DNA of 62,681 bases from Mycolicibacterium bacteremicum (GTDB lineage Bacteria; Actinomycetota; Actinomycetes; Mycobacteriales; Mycobacteriaceae): positions 1 to 62,681 of the forward strand of contig NZ_MVHJ01000031.1 in the NCBI RefSeq assembly GCF_002086115.1, written 5' to 3'. The translations under genes were made by a program, and so were the position numbers. Of this stretch, positions 43,898 to 54,911 are shown piece by piece (the first letter of the stretch is position 1; the number at the start of each line of letters is the position of its first letter). The notes under the pieces are model-generated. The model did not search any database and had not been told where the DNA came from. It saw only the letters and a list, made by a program, of their open reading frames with translations.

Positions 43898-44836
43898 ATG
43901 AGCGCAGGTCTGTTCGGACTTCTCGATGATGTGGCGGCGATGGCCCGGCTGGCCGCCGCCTCGGTCGACGACATCGGCGCCGCCGCCGGAAAGGCCACCG
44001 CCAAGGCGGCCGGCGTGGTCATCGACGACACCGCGGTGACCCCGCAGTACGTCCAGGGCATCAGCGCCTCGCGCGAACTGCCGATGATCAAGCGCATCGC
44101 GATCGGCTCGCTGCGCAACAAGCTGGTGTTCATCCTTCCCGCCGCGCTGCTGCTGAGCATCTTCGCGCCGTGGGCGCTGCCCTACCTGCTGATGGCGGGC
44201 GCCACCTTCCTCTGCTTCGAGGGCGCCGAGAAGGTGTGGGGCTGGATCCGCAAGGACACCCACGACGCCCACGCCGCACCGGCGACCGTCACCGGCGAGG
44301 ATGCCGAGAAGACGATGACGGCCGGCGCCATCCGCACCGACTTCATCCTGTCGGCCGAGATCATGGTGATCGCCCTCAACGAGGTCGCCGAGCAGACGTT
44401 CTGGCTGCGGTTGGCCAGCCTGATCGTCGTGGCCATCGTCATCACGGCCGCCGTCTACGGGGTGGTCGCGTTGATCGTGAAGATGGATGACGCCGGATTG
44501 GCTCTGGCGCAACGGAGTTCGGCCTTTGCTCAGCGGCTCGGCCGCGGCCTGGTCGCCGCGATGCCCAAGGTGCTCTCCGCCCTGTCGATCATCGGCACCG
44601 TCGCGATGCTGTGGGTGGGCGGGCACATCCTGCTGGCACAGAGCTACGAGGCAGGCCTACGCCCGCCCTATGAGCTCGTGCACGATGCCGAGCACTGGGT
44701 CGCGCACGCCATCGGTGTCATCGAGGGCGGGGTGGCCTGGCTGGTCAACACCGGCATCTCGGCTGTCCTCGGCCTGGTGGTCGGCGCGATCGTCGCCACC
44801 ATCGTGCACTTCCTGCCCTTCGGCAAGAAGCACTGA
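43898..44836 (+). CDS. DUF808 family membrane protein (YedI-like)
   Basis: This 312-residue membrane protein starts with MSAGLFGLLDDVAAMARLAAASVDDIG, the DUF808 signature. Further blocks are KAAGVVIDDTAVTPQYV, then FICFEGAEK-like FLCFEGAEKVWGW and IRTDFILSAEIMVIAL. About six membrane segments are seen. The function is unknown. It diverges from the TetR gene and may be controlled by the palindrome between them. A strong hairpin follows its stop. Confidence 0.93.
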   Translation: MSAGLFGLLDDVAAMARLAAASVDDIGAAAGKATAKAAGVVIDDTAVTPQYVQGISASRELPMIKRIAIGSLRNKLVFILPAALLLSIFAPWALPYLLMAGATFLCFEGAEKVWGWIRKDTHDAHAAPATVTGEDAEKTMTAGAIRTDFILSAEIMVIALNEVAEQTFWLRLASLIVVAIVITAAVYGVVALIVKMDDAGLALAQRSSAFAQRLGRGLVAAMPKVLSALSIIGTVAMLWVGGHILLAQSYEAGLRPPYELVHDAEHWVAHAIGVIEGGVAWLVNTGISAVLGLVVGAIVATIVHFLPFGKKH

Positions 44837-44850
44837 CCCGCAAACCACAA

Positions 44851-44880
44851 CCAGGCCGGTCCCCGAAGGGACCGGCCTGG
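44851..44880. terminator. Bidirectional hairpin between DUF808 gene and katG
   Basis: CCAGGCCGGTCCC (44851-44863) pairs perfectly with 44868-44880 over a CGAA tetraloop. It lies between the convergent stops at 44836 and 44895. No T-tract follows. Confidence 0.85.
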
Positions 44881-44894
44881 ATCGGGGGCTGCAG

Positions 44895-47111
<2,217 letters not shown>

Positions 47112-47147
47112 GTTGATAGATCCTCTCCGGGCTGTCGGGCTGGGTTG

Positions 47148-47600
47148 TTACTTCGGGCCGGCGTGCGGCTGAAGACTCTGTGCGGCAACGCACTCGGGGC
47201 ACAGGCCCCAGTAGATGACCTCGGCCTCGTCGATGGCGAACCCGTGGTCATCGGATCCGGTCAGGCAGGGCGCCGCACCGACGGCGCATTCGACGTCGGC
47301 GATGGCCCCACACGTCCGGCACACGACGTGATGGTGGTTGTCGCCCACCCGCGACTCATAGCGCGCGACCGATCCCGTCGGCTGGATCCGGCGGACCAGA
47401 CCGGCGGCGGTCAGCGCATGCAGCGCGTCGTACACCGTCTGATGCGACACATCGGGCAGCGCGGCGCGTACCGCGCGGATCACCGAATCCGTGTCGGCGT
47501 GCGGGTGTTCGGCGACGGCACCGAGTACCGCCACCCGAGGGCGCGTCACACGCAGCGCGGCACCCCGCAGCATCTGCCGGACGTCCGCTGTCGTGGTCAC
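47148..47600 (-). CDS. furA: FurA, Fur-family repressor of katG
   Basis: This is a 150-residue Fur protein. The winged HTH (RVTRPRVAVLGAV, then SHQTVYDALHALTAAGLVRRI) is followed by the metal-binding ESRVGDNHHHVVC and CRTCG, CPEC cysteine pairs. GTG at 47600 is chosen because the operator and -35/-10 elements lie directly upstream and give a leaderless transcript, as known for furA in M. tuberculosis. The longer frame to 47714 would cross the operator. FurA represses its own operon and katG and is relieved by oxidative stress. Confidence 0.96.
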   Translation of the reverse strand: MTTTADVRQMLRGAALRVTRPRVAVLGAVAEHPHADTDSVIRAVRAALPDVSHQTVYDALHALTAAGLVRRIQPTGSVARYESRVGDNHHHVVCRTCGAIADVECAVGAAPCLTGSDDHGFAIDEAEVIYWGLCPECVAAQSLQPHAGPK

Positions 47601-47639
47601 GGCACCGAGTGTGTCCCCGTTTCTGGAATTAGTCAAGAT
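47601..47639 (-). promoter_or_regulatory. furA promoter with overlapping FurA operator
   Basis: On the minus strand TTGACT (47636-47631) and CACACT (47613-47608) are 17 bases apart, and GTG follows seven bases after the -10. The AT-rich stretch TCTTGACTAATTCCAGAAA over the -35 matches the FurA site known upstream of mycobacterial furA genes. This gives autorepression of a leaderless message. Confidence 0.8.
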
Positions 47640-47734
47640 AAGAATCGACGTGAGTCTGGCGCGGCCGGACTGTGCCGCCGCGTTGTCGGGTCCGACACGT
47701 GAGGTGCCCGCCACCGCGGCCTAGGGTTGTCGGT

Positions 47735-48922
47735 GTGCCCGGATCACGACGCGCCGCCCGCGCCCTCATGCTGTTCATCGCCGCCCTCGTACTGACCGTC
47801 CCCGGTACCGCCGTGGCCGCGGTGCCGGACTGGTCCGGGCTCGACGCCCGCTTCTATTCAGGCCCAATTCCAGCGGCGGGCAGTCTGATTCAGACGGAAC
47901 CGCTCGCGCCCGGGCTGTCGCTGTCCGGCGCGGGCTCGGCGTATCGGATTCTCTATGCCACCACCGATCAGCACAGTGCACCGGCGGTCAGCACCGCGGC
48001 GGTCTTCGTCCCGCGCACCCCGGCGCCCCCTGGTGGTTATCCGGTGATCGCCTGGGCACACGGCACCGTCGGCCTCGGTGACGACTGCACGCCGTCGGCG
48101 CTGCCGCGCACACCCCGCGACGACGAGTACCTGTCGCACTGGCTCGAACAGGGGTACGTCGTGGTCGCCAGCGACTACGCCGGTCTCGGCACCCCGGGCC
48201 TGATGAGCTACCTCAACAGCGTCACCACCGCACACGGTGTCATCGACTCGGTGATCGCCGCGCACAAGATGCCCTTGGCGCTCTCGCCGAAGTGGGCGAT
48301 CGTCGGCCAGTCCCAGGGCGGCGGCGCGGCGGTCGCCAGTGCCCGGTGGGCGACCGAATTCAGCGCGGGAAGCGGATTGGACTATCGCGGTGTGGTCGCC
48401 ACCGGTACCCCGGCCAATATCCAGAAGTTCATCGCGCAGGCGGGGCCGGACTTCCAACTTCCCGAACTCGGCCCGGTCGCCAACGCCTATACGGCCTACA
48501 TCATCGCCGCTCTGCGCGAGGCGCGCCCCGATCTCGACATCGACAGCGTGCTGTCGCCGGCCGGACTGGAGGCTGCCGCGCGCGCCGAGACGGTGTGCGT
48601 GCATCCGCTGACCGACGAACTGGCGCACCTGAGCCCGGCGGCGATGTTCGCGCGGCCGCTGTTGACGATTCCCGGGATCGAGGCCGCGCTCAACGATTTC
48701 ATGGGCACGCCGGTGACCGGATACGACCGCCCGATCTTCCTCGGCGTCGGGCTGTTGGACCGGGACGTGCCGCCGTCATCGACGCTGGCGTTCTATGACC
48801 AGCTGGTGGCCAACAATCAGCATGTGGAGCTGCGCGTCTATCCCGAGGAGGACCACAGCGGGACCGTGCTGGCCTCCCTCGTCGACTCGACGCCGTTCCT
48901 GCGCAACGCCTTCGGTAGCTGA
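47735..48922 (+). CDS. Secretory lipase (LIP family)
   Basis: This 395-residue protein has a signal peptide (about 1-32, ALMLFIAALVLTVPGTAVAA) and an alpha/beta hydrolase fold of the secretory lipase family. The nucleophile elbow is GQSQGGG (Ser193). The motif VIAWAHGTVGLGDDCTPS gives the oxyanion region, and the Asp/His acids are probably in LLDRDVPPS and EEDHSG. GTG at 47735 opens the signal peptide. It would cleave triacylglycerols or esters outside the cell. The TetR gene ends seven bases after it on the other strand. Confidence 0.9.
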   Translation: MPGSRRAARALMLFIAALVLTVPGTAVAAVPDWSGLDARFYSGPIPAAGSLIQTEPLAPGLSLSGAGSAYRILYATTDQHSAPAVSTAAVFVPRTPAPPGGYPVIAWAHGTVGLGDDCTPSALPRTPRDDEYLSHWLEQGYVVVASDYAGLGTPGLMSYLNSVTTAHGVIDSVIAAHKMPLALSPKWAIVGQSQGGGAAVASARWATEFSAGSGLDYRGVVATGTPANIQKFIAQAGPDFQLPELGPVANAYTAYIIAALREARPDLDIDSVLSPAGLEAAARAETVCVHPLTDELAHLSPAAMFARPLLTIPGIEAALNDFMGTPVTGYDRPIFLGVGLLDRDVPPSSTLAFYDQLVANNQHVELRVYPEEDHSGTVLASLVDSTPFLRNAFGS

Positions 48923-48928
48923 CCGAAT

Positions 48929-49693
48929 TCAGCTCTCGATCAGCGCGGCCAGGCCGTCGAGCACCCTGGCCAGGCCGAACTCGTAGGCGTGGTCGGCGTC
49001 GTAGGCGCTGTTGTGCGTCTGGCCCGCCGCCGCTCCGACCCGGACGGCCAGCGGGTAACGCTCGGCATCGAGCACGCGGTCCAGTAGCGGCCCGACGCGC
49101 TGCCACCACTGCTCGTCGGTTTCACCGCTGTCGTCGGCCGCGGCCCGGGTGTCGATGCCGATCCGGGCGACGGCGGTCACGAAGCCCAGGACGTGGGTGA
49201 GCGCGGCGTCCATCTCCAGATCGCTGAGGCCCAGTCCGTCGAAGGCGCTCAGTTCGTGATCGTATTTGGCGATCAGGCCGGGGCCCAGCGGCGGCCTGGT
49301 GCTGGGCAGTTCGGTGATCCACCGGTGTTGCTCGAGCATGGCGCGGTTTTCCGCAGCGACGGCCGAAACCTTTGCCCGCCAATCCGACCCGGTGAATCCG
49401 GCACGGGGCAACTGTTGGTAGACGGTATCGAGCATCAGGTCCAGCAGTTCGGCCTTGCCGGGCACATAGGTGTAGATGGCCATCGGCGCGACGCCCAGCG
49501 CGGCGGCGACAGCCCGGATGGTGAGCGCGGACAGGCCGCGGGAGTCGGCGATGTCGATGGCGGCCGCGATGACCTGCTCGACGGTGATGCGCTGCCGGGG
49601 TCCGCGCGCCGGGGCGCGGGCGGGCTCCCGCCAGAGCAGTTCCAGTGTGCGCGCGGGATCGCCCGCGCTGGAGCGCTGCGTGCCGCTGGGCAT
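48929..49693 (-). CDS. TetR-family regulator (TetR_C-type)
   Basis: This 254-residue regulator has HTH LTIRAVAAALGVAPMAIYTYVPGKAELLDLML and a C-terminal domain of the TetR_C type with DAALTHVLGFVTAVAR. I start at ATG 49693 (MPSGTQRSS); upstream frame to 49927 crosses the promoter. It diverges from a small NTF2-like gene, and three direct repeats in the gap may be its binding site. Confidence 0.92.
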   Translation of the reverse strand: MPSGTQRSSAGDPARTLELLWREPARAPARGPRQRITVEQVIAAAIDIADSRGLSALTIRAVAAALGVAPMAIYTYVPGKAELLDLMLDTVYQQLPRAGFTGSDWRAKVSAVAAENRAMLEQHRWITELPSTRPPLGPGLIAKYDHELSAFDGLGLSDLEMDAALTHVLGFVTAVARIGIDTRAAADDSGETDEQWWQRVGPLLDRVLDAERYPLAVRVGAAAGQTHNSAYDADHAYEFGLARVLDGLAALIES

Positions 49694-49755
49694 ACCGGCC
49701 ACCTCTCTGTCGACGCTCCGATCGTAGACAGCACCTACCGCCCTTCTCAGTACTG

Positions 49756-49776
49756 TGTACGCTGTACGCTGTACGA
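49756..49776. promoter_or_regulatory. Three tandem 7-bp repeats in a divergent promoter
   Basis: TGTACGC occurs at 49756-49762 and 49763-49769, and again as TGTACGA at 49770-49776. The repeats contain GTAC cores that form overlapping inverted half-sites. They sit between the divergent TetR and NTF2-like genes and probably bind the TetR protein. Confidence 0.6.
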
Positions 49777-49799
49777 AGTTTCCGATCAGGAGGAGCACC

Positions 49800-50222
49800 A
49801 TGGCCGAACCGACCCGCACCGTGCCCGAGCCAAGCGATTTCACCCCGAGCTCGACCGACATCGCCGATGTGCTGGCCTGGTTCGCCAACTTCGACGCGTT
49901 GGCGACGGCCAAGGACGTGGAAGGCATGGCGGATCAGGCGATGTTCCCCATCAATGAGGTCAGCGACACCAAGGCCGAGTCCTGCGACCGGGCCCGCTAC
50001 GTCGCGCAGATGACCGAGCAACTCGTCGGTGCTGCGGAGGTCGACATGACCTCGGTGCGGACTCCACACTTCCTCAACGAGAATCTCGTGTTCGTCATCA
50101 CCGATGCGACCATCGCGATGGGCGATGTCGAGCACCGGGTCCGCTACGGGGACCTGCTGGTGAAGGCCGGCGGTTCCTGGAAGTTCCAGACCATGGTGCA
50201 GGGCGGCTGGGGCGATTTCTGA
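49800..50222 (+). CDS. NTF2-like/SnoaL-type protein
   Basis: This 140-residue protein looks like a nuclear-transport-factor-2 fold domain. It starts with a helix (DIADVLAWFANFDALATAKDVEGMADQAMFPI) and ends with strands carrying FLNENLVFVITDATI and WKFQTMVQGGWGDF. Such proteins are small-molecule enzymes or binding proteins. ATG at 49800 has a strong AGGAGG site. It diverges from the TetR gene and is likely its target. Confidence 0.82.
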   Translation: MAEPTRTVPEPSDFTPSSTDIADVLAWFANFDALATAKDVEGMADQAMFPINEVSDTKAESCDRARYVAQMTEQLVGAAEVDMTSVRTPHFLNENLVFVITDATIAMGDVEHRVRYGDLLVKAGGSWKFQTMVQGGWGDF

Positions 50223-50241
50223 TGCGATGACGGACACGCGA

Positions 50242-50279
50242 ACGGGCCGGGTGCGATCGTATGGTCGCACCCGGCCCGT
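50242..50279. terminator. Bidirectional hairpin between NTF2-like and surface-protein genes
   Basis: ACGGGCCGGGTGCGA (50242-50256) pairs perfectly with 50265-50279 over an eight-base loop, 20 bases after the NTF2-like stop and 13 bases from the stop of the surface-protein gene. Confidence 0.88.
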
Positions 50280-50291
50280 CGGCGGGTCAGA

Positions 50292-52706
50292 TCAGAACGG
50301 TCGCTTCGGACTGACCGGCACCGTGATGATGGCGCTGGAACTGGAGATGCCGTTGGAGACCGTCACGGTGAACACATCGTTGAGGTTGCCACCGGCCGCC
50401 CACGACGCGGTGCGCGCCGCGGTGGACGGCTGGAATGTGAAGTCACCGTTCGCGCTCACCGTGTAGCTGCCCTGGATCCCGCCCAGGGTGAGTGTGTAGG
50501 TCAGCGGTAGCCCGTTCGGATCGGTCGACACCAGCTTTCCGGTGACCAGACCGGTGGTGCTGTTGACCACCTGGTTGGTCTTGACGGGCGTGCTCGGCGG
50601 TGCCGGGTTGGGCGCGATCGGCACGGTGATGGTGGCGATGCCGCTTGTGCCCGCAGCATTTATCGCCACCACGGTGAAGACATCGGTGTTGACACCGGTG
50701 GCCGCAAGGGTCCGAGCGGCGGCCGACGGCGTGTAGGTGTACGTCCCCGTCTGCTCGTTGAAGTTCAGCGTGCCACCCAGGGTCGAGGTGATCACGTCAT
50801 AGGTCACACCCGCGCCGATCGGATCGGTGGCCGACACACTGCCGGTGACCACACCGGTAATGAGGTTGGTGTTCTGCGCCCCGCCCACCGGGGTTCCCGG
50901 CTTACCCTCGATCGCGGTGATGGGCACCGTGATGACCGACGGGGTGCTGGGAAGAATCCCGTTCGTGGCCACCACGGTGAACACATCGGACACGCTTCCC
51001 AGCCCGGCGGCGGCCAGCGCCATCGCCAGAGCCGACGGTTGATAGGTGTACTGGCCGGTCTGGCTGTTCAACGTCAGCGTGCCGCCCAACGTGGAGGTGA
51101 TCACCGTGTACGTGAGCGATTGGCCACCGGGATCGGTGGAACCCACCTGACCCGTCACCTGGCCCGTCAGCGGATTCACGGTCTGCGACAACGACACCGG
51201 TGCGGTCGGCGTTGCGTTACCCGCGGTGATCGGCACCGAGATGACGCCCGGCAGGCTGGTCAACGAGCCGTTCTTGGCGACAACGGTGAACGCGTCCCCG
51301 AGCGCCCCGAGGCCCAGGCTGGCCAGCGCCATCGCGACGGCAGAGGGCTGATAGGTGTACTGGCCGGTCGCGCTGTCGAAGTTCAGCGTGCCGAACAGCG
51401 GCGGGGTGAGCACCTGATAGGTGATGGGATGCCCGGCCGGACCGGTCGAGCCCACCTGGCCGGTCACCAAACCCGTTGTGGTGTTGGTGCTCTGGGACAC
51501 CGTCGACGGGATGCTCGGCGTCCCCGCGGTCGTCGCGCCGATCGGCACCGTGACCAGGGAGTAGCTGGACGCGATGCCGTTGGACACCGTGACGGTGAAG
51601 ACGTCGCTGATCGGGGCGAGGATGGCCGCCAATCGCGCGGCCTCCGACGGGGTGTAGGTGAAGGCGCCATCGGCACCGACGGTCACCTCACCGAGCAGCG
51701 GGTCGATGGTCACCTTGTAGGTCAACGCCAGACCCGACGGGTTGGTGGCGGTCAGGACGCCGGTCACCTTGCCCGTCTCGGGATCGGGCTCACCCGAGGT
51801 CGCCACCACGTTGGACGGCGGGGCCACGCCCCACTCGGTCTGGAGCTGGCGGAACCAGGTCCACGCGGCAGCCAGCCCCAGATCAAGCGGTGGCAACGGG
51901 GAATTGGTGTTTACCCCGAACAGGTTCAGGAACCCGCCGACGAACTTGAGCACCGGCACCGCGATGGCCTTCGGGATGGCTGCGGGTGCAGGCTCGTCGG
52001 CCGCCGTGCTGAGGTTGGACGACGAGGTGCTCGACGCCGCCGACGTGAACGTCGTGGGCGTCTGGACTCCGATGACCTCCGGCGCTGCAGTGGGCTCGGC
52101 ACCGATGCCGCCGGAATCCCCCTCCTCGACAAGGGCGGAACCGTCCGCGATCACCGTCGCCGTCGCCACCTCCGCGGTCGAGAGCACGGCATGCTTCTTC
52201 GTCGTCGTCGAACCGCCGCTCTGGGCCGCGGTCAGATCCGGCTGCAGCAGCCCGCCGCCCGCACCGTCGTCGGACTCGTCGTCGGCGTCGTCATCATCCT
52301 CGACGTCGGTGTCGCCGTCGGGACCATCGAGTGCGGAGTCGTCTCCGGCGTCCTCGTCCTCAGTCTCGCCGTCATCGGCGTCGGCAGGACCGCCCGCGCT
52401 CTCGCCGGCATCAGCACCGGAGGCGGCACCGTCACCCGCGTTCGAACCGGCCGATGGTGCACCCTGGCCACCGTCGGAGCCCGAGGGCGATGACGACTGA
52501 CTGCTGGGTGAACCCGAGCCCTCCTCGGCGTAGGCGACGCCCGTGCCGGTGGTCAGTGCCGCACCGAGGCCCAGGGTCACCGCCCCCACGCCGAGCCATG
52601 CGTATGGCTCCGGCCGGGTCGGCTTCGCGCGGTGCGTGCCACGTCCGCCGCGCTTGCCAGAACGATTCGCCTTGGCGCCTTTCGGCAACCGATGCCCACC
52701 TGCCAT
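50292..52706 (-). CDS. Large surface protein with five tandem Ig-like repeats
   Basis: This 804-residue protein has a basic N-terminus, then a hydrophobic segment (WLGVGAVTLGLGAALTTGTG) that likely serves as signal peptide, cut near AYAEE. Residues about 60-165 are Asp/Glu/Ser/Gly-rich. The C-terminal half has five repeats of about 90 residues. Each begins TTGLVTGQVGSTDP-like, continues TGQYTYQPS and ends DVFTVVATNG then ITVPI. The repeats resemble bacterial Ig-like/cadherin-like (VCBS-type) domains of adhesins. ATG at 52706 (MAGGHRLPKGAKANR) is preferred over GTG 52718. A cell-surface, probably matrix or adhesion role is inferred. Confidence 0.88.
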   Translation of the reverse strand: MAGGHRLPKGAKANRSGKRGGRGTHRAKPTRPEPYAWLGVGAVTLGLGAALTTGTGVAYAEEGSGSPSSQSSSPSGSDGGQGAPSAGSNAGDGAASGADAGESAGGPADADDGETEDEDAGDDSALDGPDGDTDVEDDDDADDESDDGAGGGLLQPDLTAAQSGGSTTTKKHAVLSTAEVATATVIADGSALVEEGDSGGIGAEPTAAPEVIGVQTPTTFTSAASSTSSSNLSTAADEPAPAAIPKAIAVPVLKFVGGFLNLFGVNTNSPLPPLDLGLAAAWTWFRQLQTEWGVAPPSNVVATSGEPDPETGKVTGVLTATNPSGLALTYKVTIDPLLGEVTVGADGAFTYTPSEAARLAAILAPISDVFTVTVSNGIASSYSLVTVPIGATTAGTPSIPSTVSQSTNTTTGLVTGQVGSTGPAGHPITYQVLTPPLFGTLNFDSATGQYTYQPSAVAMALASLGLGALGDAFTVVAKNGSLTSLPGVISVPITAGNATPTAPVSLSQTVNPLTGQVTGQVGSTDPGGQSLTYTVITSTLGGTLTLNSQTGQYTYQPSALAMALAAAGLGSVSDVFTVVATNGILPSTPSVITVPITAIEGKPGTPVGGAQNTNLITGVVTGSVSATDPIGAGVTYDVITSTLGGTLNFNEQTGTYTYTPSAAARTLAATGVNTDVFTVVAINAAGTSGIATITVPIAPNPAPPSTPVKTNQVVNSTTGLVTGKLVSTDPNGLPLTYTLTLGGIQGSYTVSANGDFTFQPSTAARTASWAAGGNLNDVFTVTVSNGISSSSAIITVPVSPKRPF

Positions 52707-53225
52707 TGAAGTCCCCACTTCGTTTGGAGTGATCGTCGTGAAATTTCGCTGAGACCGAGATCACAGACAGCGGTATATTAACGCCCTCGTCAGGAAACGC
52801 ACAGGTTTGCGTCAAAGATGTCAAAACTCGATCCCTCGTGGTCAGCAGCCATAAACCTGAGGTTTACCCTTGGCGACACGGTTGCTCTTCTCGCATACCG
52901 GCGCGCATTTGCCGGTATGGCGGGGTGCTCTCCACCAGGCGTTTGCAGGCGCAAAATTGCTGTTTGGAATTTGCCAGACCACCTCGTCAGGGGATGGTCG
53001 GACCATCGGTTCGCGCGAGCCGACCAGCTCAGCAAATGACACCTGTCGATACTTTGCCGACCGGCTCACAGACGACCAATGCGCACCCCCGCCACGACAT
53101 CCCGACCGGCACGGCCGTAGTCGCCGGGTGCCCGGCAGGCGGGCGCCGGCATTTCACAACGTCCTGCAGTATCCGGTAGGAACGTAGACAATCGGTTTGC
53201 TGAGTGGGCTTTTGGTGGGGACGAG
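52707..53225. other. 519-base intergenic region between the surface-protein gene and the diguanylate cyclase
   Basis: No gene is supported. Short open frames exist but have no family features. The region around 52740-52960 has lower GC than its neighbours. One hairpin, CATACCGG/CCGGTATG (52894-52901 and 52912-52919, ten-base loop), stands out. It must carry the promoters of two divergent genes (a surface protein and a c-di-GMP enzyme) and could hold a small RNA, but I see no proof. Confidence 0.6.
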
Positions 53226-54179
53226 GTGGGAGTGCCGGTACTGAATGTGGTGCTGCGCCGCCGCATGCTCACCAGCTATCTGGCCGTCTGCCTCACCCTG
53301 TACGCGTTGGCGATCGCGACCGCTCTGGGGCATCCCGACGCGTGGAGCGAGTGGATCTCGGTCGGTGTCTGCGGTGCGGGACTGCTGGCCTGCGCACCCA
53401 GGCCGCTGTGCGGGTGGCGCTACCTCGCGGCCCTGTTCTGCGCCGGTGCCGCACCCGTGACGGCGCTGCTCGGCCACCGGGAGCCGGCCGCGCAGGTGTG
53501 GACGCTGATCCCGCTGATCCTCATCGCGATGTTCATCCGCAGTTGGCACCGGCCGCGTACCGCCCGCATCGCAGCGCTCGCCCTGGCCGCCGCCGCGGTC
53601 ACCGGCCTGGTGGTCGCGCCCGCACCGGTGCCCCCACTCTGGCTGGTGCTCTTTCCGGTGTGCATCGTCGGCGCCACCGAGGTCATCGGGCTGCTGCACG
53701 CCGCGCTGCTGGATGCCGCGCTGCGCGATCCGCTGACCACCGTGTGGAACCGCACCGGCCTGAACCGCGAACTCGACGAGCTGCTGCCCCGGGCGCGCCG
53801 GCGCGGCGAGGACCTGGCGGTCATCGTTCTCGACATCGACGACTTCAAGTCGGTCAACGACCGTGACGGCCACGCCGCCGGGGATACCGTGCTGGCGCAG
53901 CTGACCCGGCGCTGGCTGACCCAGGTTCCGGACTCGGCCCTCATCGGCAGGCTCGGCGGCGACGAGTTCGTCGCGGTGCTGGCCGGGTACGACACAGCCG
54001 CTGCCCACGAGCTGGCGCGCACGCTGCGCGGGGAGGGCCCGGTGCATGTCAGCACCGGCATCGCGGTCGGACCGGCGTACGGCCCGGCCGCGTTCGCCAA
54101 GCTGCTCGCCGAGGCCGACCGCGATCTGTACCTGGCGAAGAGCACCAAGAACCGGCCGCCCGAGGCACCGGCGCTGTGA
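53226..54179 (+). CDS. Membrane-bound diguanylate cyclase (GGDEF)
   Basis: This 317-residue protein has about five membrane helices (residues 10-155) and a C-terminal GGDEF domain with the full active site GRLGGDEFVAV (Gly244-Phe248) and the metal-binding DIDDFKSVND. It should make cyclic di-GMP. The product-inhibition site RxxD five residues before GGDEF is absent (VPDS there). Start GTG 53226; GTG 53232 is an alternative. It overlaps the next gene by one base. Confidence 0.92.
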   Translation: MGVPVLNVVLRRRMLTSYLAVCLTLYALAIATALGHPDAWSEWISVGVCGAGLLACAPRPLCGWRYLAALFCAGAAPVTALLGHREPAAQVWTLIPLILIAMFIRSWHRPRTARIAALALAAAAVTGLVVAPAPVPPLWLVLFPVCIVGATEVIGLLHAALLDAALRDPLTTVWNRTGLNRELDELLPRARRRGEDLAVIVLDIDDFKSVNDRDGHAAGDTVLAQLTRRWLTQVPDSALIGRLGGDEFVAVLAGYDTAAAHELARTLRGEGPVHVSTGIAVGPAYGPAAFAKLLAEADRDLYLAKSTKNRPPEAPAL

Positions 54180-54826
54180 TGCCCTCGCCGGCAGGCACAT
54201 TGCGCATCACCGTCGCCGATGCCGAACTGGTGGCGCCGACGGATGCGCAACTTGCCGTGCTCGCCCGCCACGCCGCGACCCCGGGCGCGGTGCTGCCCGC
54301 CGGCCGGACGCACTACGTCAAGTGGATCGACGGCAGGACACCCGATGTCATCGAACGGCAACGCATCGCCCGGGTACAGGCCAACCGTGACCTGACCGAA
54401 GGCCCGGGCTGGACGCTGGACCTCGCCGTGCTGGTCGACGGTCGACCGGTGGGCCTGCAGAGCATCTCCGGTTTCGCGCAGTGGCCGCGCCACCGGGTCG
54501 TCGGCACCACCTCCTGGTTGATCGCCGAGTTCCAGCGTCGCGGCCTGGGTACCGCGGCTCGGGCCGGCGCGCTGGAACTGGCGTTCGCGCACCTGCGGGC
54601 CGAGACCGCGAAATCCTGGGTACTCGTGGAGAACATCGCCAGCGCGGCGGTCTCGACCCGGCTCGGCTACCGGCCCACCGGGTCGGAGACGTTCGACGAA
54701 CACGGCCGGCAACTCACCGAGGTGGTGTACGAACTTGCGGCCCGGGACTGGCTGGCCGGCCCGGCACGCCGGAGGTTGGCCCCGGTCGTCACCGGAGCCG
54801 AACCCCTCGTACAGCTCCTCGGCTGA
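54179..54826 (+). CDS. GNAT family N-acetyltransferase
   Basis: This 215-residue acetyltransferase of the RimJ/RimL type has the acetyl-CoA loop EFQRRGLGTAARAGALELAFAHL and the later strand VENIASAAVSTRLGYRPTG. The ATG at 54179 shares its first base with the last base of the diguanylate cyclase stop codon, so translation is coupled. The substrate is unknown. A GTG one codon upstream is an alternative start. Confidence 0.9.
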   Translation: MPSPAGTLRITVADAELVAPTDAQLAVLARHAATPGAVLPAGRTHYVKWIDGRTPDVIERQRIARVQANRDLTEGPGWTLDLAVLVDGRPVGLQSISGFAQWPRHRVVGTTSWLIAEFQRRGLGTAARAGALELAFAHLRAETAKSWVLVENIASAAVSTRLGYRPTGSETFDEHGRQLTEVVYELAARDWLAGPARRRLAPVVTGAEPLVQLLG

Positions 54827-54911
54827 AGGTCGCACACTGAACATGTTCTGTTAAAACGGATTTCAGTTCCCGATGCGCTGTCCGCGGCGCGGTGCGGCCT
54901 ATCCTCGAGGT

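Noticed and set aside
52818..53187. Short open frames in the 52.8-53.2 kb gap
   Set aside because: No ribosome-binding site, no family likeness and several overlapping frames of equal quality; left as unexplained intergenic DNA.
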